Source: a virus. From it: a stretch of 44,099 bases of DNA. Below the pieces are notes generated by a model that was given only the letters and a program-made list of their open reading frames with translations, was not told where the DNA came from and did no database searches. Below, in pieces: positions 36,707 through 44,099 of the stretch (within the stretch, counting starts at the first letter, position 1; each line of letters opens with the position of its first letter). The translations under genes were made by a program, and so were the position numbers. Location of the stretch: the IMG/VR virus record IMGVR_UViG_3300028590_000006, positions 1-44,099 of that record; one strand, 5' to 3'.

Positions 36707-39256
36707 TTAGTAAGCGAGAGTGTCGTTACCCAGAAGAGTAATCGACCCCAGCGGGAACCTACGCTCATAGCCCGGCAAGCCGGGATGATCCGTATGCGCC
36801 GTAATGCTATCAATCTCCGTGTTCTCGATCACAACGCGATGCGTAATGTCGATATCGAACGTCTTGAGCAGCAGCAGGCCGGTAGCACCGTCCACAGCCG
36901 CATCGTTGAAGTACGAGTTGCGGATAATGATATTCGCCGGGTAGAACCCAATCGGGACATTGTGAATGAGTACATACGAGTACCCGCTCTCAGTACCCTC
37001 ACGGATGAACCTACAGGTATCGATAAGGATAGTCTGACCATCCGAGATACCCGAGCCAATCAGCGGGGCGTTATGCCCATCAGGCACCTTGTAGTTCACG
37101 CCGAACGACACGGTACGCACCGGGTTATTCATCGTGCCCGTGCTAGCATCGAGGGTCGTAGCACCGAACCCATCGATATGATCGCAGTATCCCTGCCCGT
37201 TATTGATAACGGTGCCGAACTCAAGGCGGCTCGACCTATGCCGTTCAAAGACCGGCGCGGTGTCAGCCGGACCTTCAACGTCACTCTCGACGATGGTGTC
37301 ATGCTTAAGTCGGATAGTCATAAACGGAGGAACGACGATCACACTCTGTCCAGTGCCGCTGTACACGACATTCGGGACAATCTCATGATAAGCGTCCCCA
37401 ACGACCTCAACGAGGTACTGATTGGAATACGAACACACATCCGAGATAGGGTACTTAGACCGAGTGATATCGCCAACATCAGGACGATACGTCGAAGCAA
37501 CTGCATCCACCAGCGAATTGAAGTGAGTAGCCGTAGGCGTACCCGGACCAACCGTCAAGTGAACAGCGGGCTTCGCAGCGACGAGGAAGTCATCCATCAT
37601 ATCCTTGGTCAAGATACGATCCTTGCGGATACCCGTAGCAGCCATAGTGGTGTACGTGGTCGTAGACTTGGTGAACAGGATTTTCGACCAGTCAACCCAG
37701 AGCATACAGGCAATACCCGTGTAGTTCGGCAGGCTGTCCCTATAGAGCAGCATCTGCGAGGGCTGGTAGGTAATCGGCCCCGTATTAAGGATAGTACGCT
37801 GAGCGACGTCCATATTCAGGGTAAGGTCACGAAGCCACAACCGGATACGATACAAGTCACTTCCAGCGAAGTAGATCGTCTCGTAATTGATGATGTAATC
37901 GTGGTTCTTATACCCGCCTTCGATGTAGCAATCCTTGATGAACCCAATCGCATACTCATCGGTAGCGGTAGGGATAAAGCAAGTATCCTTCTTGGCACTC
38001 TCAGCTTTTGCTGCCGTAGTAGCCGCTGCCGATACAGCCGTAAGCTGAGCAGCGTTGAACATAATGCGCCAGTTGGCAAGCTTGGTCGAGATTTCCTGAT
38101 TGAACGCCGGACCTTCCCCGTCGCCTTCATCGGTCCCGAAGTCCACCACGGCCAGTCCAGACGCCCCAGAGCCGCCCACAGGGAGCAGAATGAGGGTCTT
38201 GATGCCCGCCATACCCGAGCCATCGCCAAGGCCACCAGCGATGCCTGAAAGCGACGCCACGACCACACTGTCAGACTGCCGGGCAATCTCAAGGCGAATG
38301 CGCGGCGTTCCGCCAGCACCAAAGTCGTCGCGCAGCCAGCTAGAGATATAGTAGCCAACCGAGAAATCCAAACCTGCCATCGACAGATTGAGAATACGAT
38401 TAAGCGCACTATTCGCAGCCGGGGCTACCTCGAAAGGAGTGAGCCGCGCAGCAATGGAGTTAAGGTAGTTCGTAGCCGGAAGACTGATCTGCGACCCGTC
38501 CGGGTTCAGAGCAGGTGCAGGCGTTGCCACGTTGTTATTGAAGAACAAGACGATAGACTTGCTGTCAGCAGCCGCTACCCAATAGTGTTCCATAACACCG
38601 AACAGATTACCCACAACGGCGGTGGCCGATGCTCCGGAAAGTCCTGCCGAGGCAGTGAAGTCGAGCGTAGGCGGCGTAGTGCCGGTGCCCAAGCCACGCT
38701 TCGTAATGGTGATGTCGGTAACGATACCGCCCTCAACCGTGAACGTGCCCTCCATACCCGTAATGCTGCCACCGGCAAACCCGAGGGCGAATGTACCATC
38801 CGCACCACCCGAACCGCCGACAAGCGACGTAGTACCAAGCACGCCCTTAGGCAGGTTGGTCGCATAGGTGTTGGGGAAGGGGGTCGAGGAAACGCCAGTG
38901 ATGGCCGTAACCTGAGCAAGGGCCGCAGTGGCCTGATCTGCCGCAGTCTCCGCATCGGCAGCATCCTGAGCAGCATCAGCCGCAGCAGTAAGGACTTCCG
39001 TGCGCGTAGTGGCGATTACTGCCGCATCGGCAACAACAATATCCTTGGCGGCGACACTCTCGTTACGAGCCGCTACCGCAGTGTTAACGAGTTCTTCGAT
39101 CTGGTCGCCATCGAACGAGCCGAGGATACCACCGGGGGTGACACCATCGCCAAGACGCAGAGCCTTGTTAGTCTCATCGACAACAATTTCGCCCAGAGCA
39201 AGAACATCGTCCCCGAACGTATCGTTAGGGGCATGAGGAAGAATAAGTCGAGACAT
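36707..39256 (-). CDS. Tail spike / tail fibre distal protein (849 aa)
   Basis: The start at ATG 39256 overlaps the stop of the fibre anchor gene (TAATG). The N-terminus (LILPHAPNDTFGDDVLALGE...NKALRLGDGVTPGG) is a short repeat common in phage fibres. A coiled, Ala-rich stretch follows (AAARNESVAAKDIV...AAQDAADAETAADQATAAL), then Gly-rich segments and a long beta-rich body. The C-terminal third has asparagine and valine ladders (NIIIRNSYFNDAAVD, HRVVIENTEIDS) typical of a right-handed beta-helix. It is the likely receptor-binding or polysaccharide-degrading part. The long open frame on the other strand (36704-38248) is a shadow. Confidence 0.83.
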   Translation of the reverse strand: MSRLILPHAPNDTFGDDVLALGEIVVDETNKALRLGDGVTPGGILGSFDGDQIEELVNTAVAARNESVAAKDIVVADAAVIATTRTEVLTAAADAAQDAADAETAADQATAALAQVTAITGVSSTPFPNTYATNLPKGVLGTTSLVGGSGGADGTFALGFAGGSITGMEGTFTVEGGIVTDITITKRGLGTGTTPPTLDFTASAGLSGASATAVVGNLFGVMEHYWVAAADSKSIVLFFNNNVATPAPALNPDGSQISLPATNYLNSIAARLTPFEVAPAANSALNRILNLSMAGLDFSVGYYISSWLRDDFGAGGTPRIRLEIARQSDSVVVASLSGIAGGLGDGSGMAGIKTLILLPVGGSGASGLAVVDFGTDEGDGEGPAFNQEISTKLANWRIMFNAAQLTAVSAAATTAAKAESAKKDTCFIPTATDEYAIGFIKDCYIEGGYKNHDYIINYETIYFAGSDLYRIRLWLRDLTLNMDVAQRTILNTGPITYQPSQMLLYRDSLPNYTGIACMLWVDWSKILFTKSTTTYTTMAATGIRKDRILTKDMMDDFLVAAKPAVHLTVGPGTPTATHFNSLVDAVASTYRPDVGDITRSKYPISDVCSYSNQYLVEVVGDAYHEIVPNVVYSGTGQSVIVVPPFMTIRLKHDTIVESDVEGPADTAPVFERHRSSRLEFGTVINNGQGYCDHIDGFGATTLDASTGTMNNPVRTVSFGVNYKVPDGHNAPLIGSGISDGQTILIDTCRFIREGTESGYSYVLIHNVPIGFYPANIIIRNSYFNDAAVDGATGLLLLKTFDIDITHRVVIENTEIDSITAHTDHPGLPGYERRFPLGSITLLGNDTLAY

Positions 39257-39801
39257 TAGCCCCAAGCTCCATAATCAGTTTCAAATTCGCCGCCCCAAGT
39301 GCCATAGTCCGTGACCTCGACGCCAGACTTTATAATCGTGTCGAGATAAGGAGTAGTGACGGGAGTACCGTCTTCTCCTAACAGGATGAAGCCGGGGGCA
39401 GTAAGGTGAGCGCCATGCGGGGTAGTGATCGATGTGCGGAGATTAAGTATCTCCTGATCCTGTGCCTCTGCTGCCAGAAAGACAGCCTGCTTGGCGTTAG
39501 TGTCTAGACTGATCTCAGTGACGATAGCGCCATCAGAGAAGTCTGCTAGGGGGGTATTTCTCGGAGTTTCCCGATAGACCCGCAAGGTAAACCCAAGCGG
39601 CGGCGGGGTGGTCGTAAGGATAGTGAAGTCATTTACCCAAGTAAACGGCCACTCTACACCATTACCGCCCTGAAACATCAGAGAAGACTTTACGTGGTCC
39701 TTGCTAATATAGCCGCCAGAAAAGCTAATCTCAAACGTATTTTGGACACCATCACCCGGCCATTCATTTACGCTATACAGAACAAGCGTAGGATCAGCCA
39801 T
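39256..39801 (-). CDS. Tail fibre anchor protein, T7 gp17 N-domain-like (181 aa)
   Basis: The sequence LYSVNEWPGDGVQNTFEISFSGGYISKDHVK...FTWVNDFTILTTTPPPLGFTLRVYRETPRNTPLADFSDGAIVTE matches the conserved N-terminal domain of T7 gp17, which plugs the fibre into the tail. LRTSITTPHGAHL follows as a trunk. The gene stops at 181 residues and the body is supplied by the overlapping next gene, so the fibre is split into anchor and spike. It opens an operon: promoter core P3 lies 15 bases upstream and AAAGGA six bases before ATG 39801. Confidence 0.9.
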   Translation of the reverse strand: MADPTLVLYSVNEWPGDGVQNTFEISFSGGYISKDHVKSSLMFQGGNGVEWPFTWVNDFTILTTTPPPLGFTLRVYRETPRNTPLADFSDGAIVTEISLDTNAKQAVFLAAEAQDQEILNLRTSITTPHGAHLTAPGFILLGEDGTPVTTPYLDTIIKSGVEVTDYGTWGGEFETDYGAWG

Positions 39802-39816
39802 TGTAATTCCTTTGTG

Positions 39817-39825
39817 CTATACGGT
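39817..39825 (-). promoter_or_regulatory. Phage promoter core P3 before the tail fibre operon
   Basis: CTAGTACCGTATAGCACA on the minus strand carries ACCGTATAGCA, identical to P1 and P2 over 11 bases but with different upstream bases. It lies between the hairpin 39836-39853 and the fibre anchor gene, so it can drive fibre, terminase and lysis genes. Confidence 0.65.
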
Positions 39826-39835
39826 ACTAGAAGCG

Positions 39836-39853
39836 GCAGGCCCGAAGGCCCGC
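39836..39853 (-). terminator. UUCG-tetraloop hairpin behind the gp16-like gene
   Basis: On the minus strand GCGGGCC-TTCG-GGCCTGC forms a seven-pair stem with a stable UUCG loop, eight bases after the gp16-like stop. It is followed by CGCTTCTAG, not a full U-tract. It separates the ejection-protein operon from the fibre operon with its own promoter core, so partial termination or 3' end protection is likely. Confidence 0.5.
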
Positions 39854-39860
39854 ACGCCTC

Positions 39861-42800
39861 TTATTCTTCGTCAGCAGTCAGCCCGTTTACCAGCGGAGTG
39901 ACCATCGGCAGATTGCTACCCGGCAACAGCTTAGGCAGCTTCTCGAATTGACCGCCGACCGTGCCCTTGAGCAGATCGTCAGCCATACCGAGGCCGGGAA
40001 CCAGCCCTGACACCGACTGCCGCCCTTGTCCGCCACCCGTGAAGGCAACAGCAAGGTCTTCGTCAATCAGGCCGGTATTGCTGGCGAAACCAGCAGCAAC
40101 GTCCAGAACGTCCCCGAGCAAGCCAGCAGACGAGGCATAGTTCAGAGTTGCGCGCCCGAGGGCTATCGCAGACATCCGTTCATCAGCAATCTTCTTCCGT
40201 TCTTCCTCGGACTTCCCAATCATCTGCACATTCAACCTCGCCATGTGAATGGGCATGGCGAACGACATAGCGCCCATCAGAATAGCGAACGAACGGATAG
40301 CTCCGTAGTTCTTCTGATTGCGTCCCCACTGCTTCTCAATCGATGTGAGAGAGAACGTGCGGAATTGGAATAGCAGCTTAAGAAAGTCATTGTGCGCCCA
40401 TGCACCAGTCTCGCCGGTGTAGGTACGCTGAATGATCTGACTTGCACCACGTTCCACACTGTCGCGGAACGACATCATAAGGTTAGGATCAAGGTCTCCT
40501 GCCATAAGGTCCAGAGACACAAGTTTACCCCGCTTGTCGAACTTAGCGATGCTGGAAAGGTTCTTGCGGATATCTGCCTGAACCTCACGAGTGAAGCCCA
40601 TGTCCAGAAGCGCCTTGCTTTCCTTGCCGTTCTTTATATAGCCGACAGCCTTGCGAACAATCTGCTCAGCCATACCTCGGGTCTGCACACCAGTTATAAT
40701 CCGGTGTCCCGACATAACCGAGACCATATGGCTACCTCCACGAAGGAAGCGGCCAGCCAGCCCAACAGTCATGTCATTGTACAGTTGAACCTCCTGATCG
40801 GGAAGATCAAACATACGGGTCATTTGGTAAGCGTCCGAACCCAAAGAGCCGCCGAGGTCGTCAATAGACGCAAGGATCGGGTTATTCACCTTCTCCCCGC
40901 GAGCAGCCGCCCGCACTTCGCCAGCCAGCCGAGGCATCGACTTGATCGAAGACATGACCCGAGCAGCGCCAAGCGCCGCCAGCCCGTTGCTATACTCACC
41001 AAGCTGCGTGAACCCCATGCCGCCCAGACGAGCAGCAGACGTAGCAATACGCACGTTGTCCATGAAGGCATGACGCACAGCATTGCGGTACGGGGTATTC
41101 AAGAACTCAGCAGCTACCTGATCGAATGCCTTAAGCTCATTGGCCGAAGCACCCGTTCTCTCAGCCGCCTCGCGCATCAGGTCCAAGCCTTTCTTACCGT
41201 AAACTCCATACTGCGCCAAAGCAACCTCACCGGAGGCTCGACGAGCATAGGTACGATAGAGGCCCATGATGTCCTGTCTAAACAGATCGCCCAGAACCTT
41301 GTTAGGTCCAATAGGAGCAGTCAGATCAAGGCGCAGACGGCCCTTAGTGTAACTTGCGCCACCACGGCTAAACTTACCTAGGATCGCCTCACGGCTAGCA
41401 TCGTCCAACCCCGACAGTCCCTTGAGCGCATCATCAATGATGTCTGCACCTTCGGAGCTATGGATATTGACCGGTACATCGTAGGAACCATTGCCTCGGC
41501 GCATAGCCTTGGTTAGGTACGCCTTAGCCAGCTTACGACTGAACGCAGGATCGAAGTTCTTAGTGACCTTCTCCTTAGTTACCTTGTCGATATAGCTATA
41601 CTCATTAAGCGCATTGAACTGCTTAGCAAGAATGCCTTCCACAGTCCTACGCTCGGCATCATCCATCTTCATAACCTGACGGCTTTCAATGACGTGCCGC
41701 ATGTATCCAACCGAAGAGGTGGGAAGCCGCAAGGAACCAAGAGTACCCACATGACGCTGTTCAGCAGCCATCTGAGCCATTCCACGTTCCCACGCATCCG
41801 CAGCGCGAGCTACAGCGTTGTTATTCGTGAACCGCGTTCCCGCCTTCTGGCCGTACCGCTTCTCCACTTCAAAGAACACTTCCCGGTCGAACTGGTCACG
41901 CACATCCTTGTTCAGATGCGCGGCAAGCCAGCCCTTACCCTCAGCCTTACGCCACTGGTTAAACATCTGCTCATACTCAATCATATGGCGCATGTAAACC
42001 CGTTCACGAACGACTTGAGACATAGCAGCGGTACGCCTACGGCCACCGGCACCAGTCGTCGTTTCGAGCAACTGGATAGCAGCAGCCTGCATCACAGGCG
42101 ACTTAGAGCGCAGCATGGTAAGACCGGTGCTTTCCTGCCCAACCGACTGCAATACGCGGCCCTGTAGGCCTGCTGCATCAATCGGGTTGTTGGCAACGAT
42201 CTGCTCACTGCGCGCAGTAATCTCTGCGACCAGCGCACGTTCACCGGCGTCATCAACAGCATCCAGCCCAGACTTAGCGATCTGCGCAGCCTGTGCACCC
42301 GGAGTGCGGGTAAGGATGTTCTCTTCATCAGCCGTAAGGAACTTACTTTCGTCGCCGACATCGGCAAGACTAGCTTCAAGCTCGCCCCGTACCCGCTCGG
42401 TCTGGATAGTGCGGACTTCCTGCACGATCTGTTCCTTAGAGGCCTCGGGACCGGCACGGCCTTTCGCCATGTCCAGCGTGTCAGCCGCCTCGGCCCGAGC
42501 AGCCCTCAGAATATCATCTGTGGCGACCGTCAGGCTGTCATCCAGCGCCCCGGAGGGTTTGGTAAGGGGATACAGCGCACCGCCCAGAGCAAGCCCTGTG
42601 ACGCCCGAAATCAGGTAGTCCGTGCCGGTCTGGCTGCGGCCCGAGTAATCGAGCGAGGCGGTTAGGCCTACGTTGACCGCAGCACCTTCCAAGGCAGCAC
42701 GGCTAAGCGTGTAGCCCTTCCAGCCCAACTGTCCGATCTTACCAACGCCAGCAGTAGCAACCCAACCCACAGGGTCAGTAAGCGCAGTACCTAGCTCAAA

Positions 42801-43757
42801 CATCAGACCAGTACCATTGCTATTGATGACCTTATCCTGCTCACGCTGAGCGGTAATCTCACCTATAATACGGGTAAGGTCGCGACGGCTGGTAGCCTCC
42901 CGCATAGCATCACGCTCAGCAGGGGTTTCAGCCACCTTCTCAATCTCGTCGATGTTCTTGACGTAGAAGTCATGGAACTCGGGGTCTTCATCGAAAGTCT
43001 CACGGTCAATGCCGTTGATGATCTGATTTAGTACCCAATTCTTTTCAATGGCCGCACCGAGGCGATCAGTGAAGCCAATAGCAGCACGCTCGGTCTCAGC
43101 CTTGGTAGCAGCAGCCTGCTCCTTCTTCTCGACCGAGATATCCGGAGCCTGATCGGGCCGTTCCACAGTAAGGTCACGACCACCAACCAAAGCGTCATTG
43201 AGGATTTGCTCACGAGTTTTCTTCGGAGCTTCCTGCTGCGGGCCGAGAGGGCGTCGGCTACCGATATCCTCAGGAGCAACATCCTTAAGGTCATCGTAAC
43301 TCAGTTCCGATATGTTGATACCGGGAGCAAGCTGAGTAGCGCCGCTCGTACCAGCCGGGACCGTCAAGTCCTGCCCGGTCACTCGACGGACGTAATCACG
43401 GGTTTCCTTCACAGGAGCCGTCACGCCCTTAGCGCCACCGTTATACGCGGCAACAGCCTTATTCCAGTCGCCTCGGTAACGCCTAAGATCGTCCCTAAGG
43501 TGGAGAGCCGCAACTTCTGCTGCGGCCTCCTTAGAAGCGTAGGCGTCAATGCCATAAACTTTCTTGAAGCGCTGACGAGTTGACGGGATAATCTGATACA
43601 CCGTAGCAGCGCCCTTAGGGCTAATCTGATCGGAGTTGGAGCGCTCGCCCCTAGTGCGAATGGCGCTCATCCCGCCCCGAGGCAGATTGTACTTCTTCTC
43701 AAGCTCCGCTTCAATCTTGTCATAGACAGGATCGCGGAATGATTTGCCATCCGACAT
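39861..43757 (-). CDS. Internal virion protein with N-terminal lytic transglycosylase, T7 gp16-like (1298 aa)
   Basis: The largest protein, close to T7 gp16 (1318 aa), which opens peptidoglycan and lines the DNA channel during ejection. The N-terminus has an SLT-type transglycosylase: SAIRTRGERSNSDQISPKGA with the catalytic Glu at E38, ATVYQIIPSTR and AVAAYNGG (101-108). A long helical body follows, with a hydrophobic stretch near 365-400 (YLISGVTGLALGGALYPL) and C-terminal FAILMGAMSFAMPIHMA and YASSAGLLGDVLDVAAGFA segments. ATG 43757 lies five bases after AAGGAA, ten bases after the gp15-like stop. Confidence 0.92.
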   Translation of the reverse strand: MSDGKSFRDPVYDKIEAELEKKYNLPRGGMSAIRTRGERSNSDQISPKGAATVYQIIPSTRQRFKKVYGIDAYASKEAAAEVAALHLRDDLRRYRGDWNKAVAAYNGGAKGVTAPVKETRDYVRRVTGQDLTVPAGTSGATQLAPGINISELSYDDLKDVAPEDIGSRRPLGPQQEAPKKTREQILNDALVGGRDLTVERPDQAPDISVEKKEQAAATKAETERAAIGFTDRLGAAIEKNWVLNQIINGIDRETFDEDPEFHDFYVKNIDEIEKVAETPAERDAMREATSRRDLTRIIGEITAQREQDKVINSNGTGLMFELGTALTDPVGWVATAGVGKIGQLGWKGYTLSRAALEGAAVNVGLTASLDYSGRSQTGTDYLISGVTGLALGGALYPLTKPSGALDDSLTVATDDILRAARAEAADTLDMAKGRAGPEASKEQIVQEVRTIQTERVRGELEASLADVGDESKFLTADEENILTRTPGAQAAQIAKSGLDAVDDAGERALVAEITARSEQIVANNPIDAAGLQGRVLQSVGQESTGLTMLRSKSPVMQAAAIQLLETTTGAGGRRRTAAMSQVVRERVYMRHMIEYEQMFNQWRKAEGKGWLAAHLNKDVRDQFDREVFFEVEKRYGQKAGTRFTNNNAVARAADAWERGMAQMAAEQRHVGTLGSLRLPTSSVGYMRHVIESRQVMKMDDAERRTVEGILAKQFNALNEYSYIDKVTKEKVTKNFDPAFSRKLAKAYLTKAMRRGNGSYDVPVNIHSSEGADIIDDALKGLSGLDDASREAILGKFSRGGASYTKGRLRLDLTAPIGPNKVLGDLFRQDIMGLYRTYARRASGEVALAQYGVYGKKGLDLMREAAERTGASANELKAFDQVAAEFLNTPYRNAVRHAFMDNVRIATSAARLGGMGFTQLGEYSNGLAALGAARVMSSIKSMPRLAGEVRAAARGEKVNNPILASIDDLGGSLGSDAYQMTRMFDLPDQEVQLYNDMTVGLAGRFLRGGSHMVSVMSGHRIITGVQTRGMAEQIVRKAVGYIKNGKESKALLDMGFTREVQADIRKNLSSIAKFDKRGKLVSLDLMAGDLDPNLMMSFRDSVERGASQIIQRTYTGETGAWAHNDFLKLLFQFRTFSLTSIEKQWGRNQKNYGAIRSFAILMGAMSFAMPIHMARLNVQMIGKSEEERKKIADERMSAIALGRATLNYASSAGLLGDVLDVAAGFASNTGLIDEDLAVAFTGGGQGRQSVSGLVPGLGMADDLLKGTVGGQFEKLPKLLPGSNLPMVTPLVNGLTADEE

Positions 43758-43766
43758 TAGGTTTCC

Positions 43767-44099
43767 TTATTTTCGATGATAGACCGGATCAGCGCCCTGA
43801 GCAACCTCTCGGTTAATTCGGGCAAGCCGGGCAGCAGTACTCTCTCCGGGGATACGGCGATAAGCGTTAATCCCACGGGCGGATGTACGACTTTGGCCAC
43901 GGGCGACACGCCCAGACCTGATACGATCAGCTTCTGCTTTGAAGTCAGAGAACGGGATAACCGCAGTTGTCCCGGCACCATCTTCGTCATCGTAAGGCGT
44001 GACCGCAAGCATCATGTTACCACGCTGATCGCGAATACGCCGGATATCGAAGTTATCTCCCTTAACACCGTCGCTAAAGCCAGTAGCCTTAAGCTTCTT
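43767..44099 (-). CDS. Internal virion protein, T7 gp15-like (C-terminal 110 residues)
   Basis: This is the end of the ORF that begins at 2122 and leaves the window at base 1. Bases 43973-44099 repeat bases 1-127; the new part is 43767-43972. The frame enters at 44099 (KKLKATGFSDGVKGDNFDIR) and ends KGADPVYHRK-like at the TAA, just before the gp16-like ribosome-binding site. The apparent ATG at 44015 is internal. The C-terminus is basic (SGRVARGQSRTSARGINAYR), suitable for contact with DNA or with gp16. Confidence 0.78.
   Translation of the reverse strand, partial: KKLKATGFSDGVKGDNFDIRRIRDQRGNMMLAVTPYDDEDGAGTTAVIPFSDFKAEADRIRSGRVARGQSRTSARGINAYRRIPGESTAARLARINREVAQGADPVYHRK
43973..44099. repeat. 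Assembly overlap, right copy (identical to 1-127)
   Basis: All 127 bases equal the window start. A length of exactly 127 is a common maximum k-mer of short-read assemblers, which supports an assembly overlap. Removing one copy restores a single 775-codon gene across the joint. Confidence 0.93.

Noticed and set aside
36704-38248. 514-codon open frame on the plus strand
   Set aside because: It is fully antisense to the tail spike gene and in the codon-complementary register, has no ribosome-binding site, and is Arg/Asp/Val-rich low-sense sequence, typical of a shadow frame.

Overview
The window is essentially a complete genome of a T7-supergroup (Autographiviridae-type) podovirus, assembled as a circle. 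The first 127 bases recur exactly as the last 127 bases (43973-44099), so the unique sequence is about 43,972 bp and one virion gene is split by the window ends. Every convincing gene lies on the minus strand, so transcription runs from high to low coordinates. Marks of the group are a single-subunit RNA polymerase, a family A DNA polymerase, and a complete short-tailed virion set with internal virion (ejection) proteins. The RNA polymerase sits after the replication genes and directly before the structural genes, and primase and helicase are separate proteins; both traits match phiKMV-like phages rather than T7. An Rz/Rz1 spanin pair implies a Gram-negative host. The host genus cannot be read from the sequence.

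Layout in the direction of transcription: (1) A ~1.6 kb non-coding region (30648-32262) holds promoter candidates, many CTAG/CCTAGG sites and inverted repeats; the physical genome ends are probably here. (2) An early region (30647 to about 24255) holds mostly unknown small proteins, a T7 gp0.7-like protein kinase and a nucleotidyltransferase, separated by gaps rich in inverted repeats. (3) A replication and nucleotide block (24246 to 13284) holds primase, DnaB-like helicase, small overlapping ORFs, a MESH1/SpoT-type HD hydrolase, DNA polymerase, a putative ssDNA-binding protein, 5'-3' exonuclease, endonuclease VII, metallophosphoesterase, dATP/dGTP pyrophosphohydrolase-like protein, HAD phosphatase and ATP-dependent DNA ligase. 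(4) RNA polymerase (13176-10615). (5) The virion block (10530 down to 1, then 44099 to 39861) holds a gp7.3-like protein, portal, scaffold, capsid, tail tubular proteins A and B and gp14/15/16-like ejection proteins. (6) Tail fibre anchor and tail spike, small and large terminase, a BIG2 Ig-like protein, endolysin, two membrane proteins (holin candidates) and Rz/Rz1.

The genes are tightly packed and often translationally coupled (ATGA, TAATG, TGATG and GTGA junctions). Nearly all have a visible AGGAG/AAGGA ribosome-binding site. The non-coding design is the most distinctive part. A T7-style promoter core, ACCGTATAG, occurs five times, always in the direction of transcription and mostly at operon boundaries. 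Two copies share a ~60 bp promoter-plus-leader block: one in the non-coding region and one directly after the RNA polymerase gene. Almost every gap begins with an RNA hairpin just after a stop codon, but only the one behind the capsid gene has a clear U-tract.
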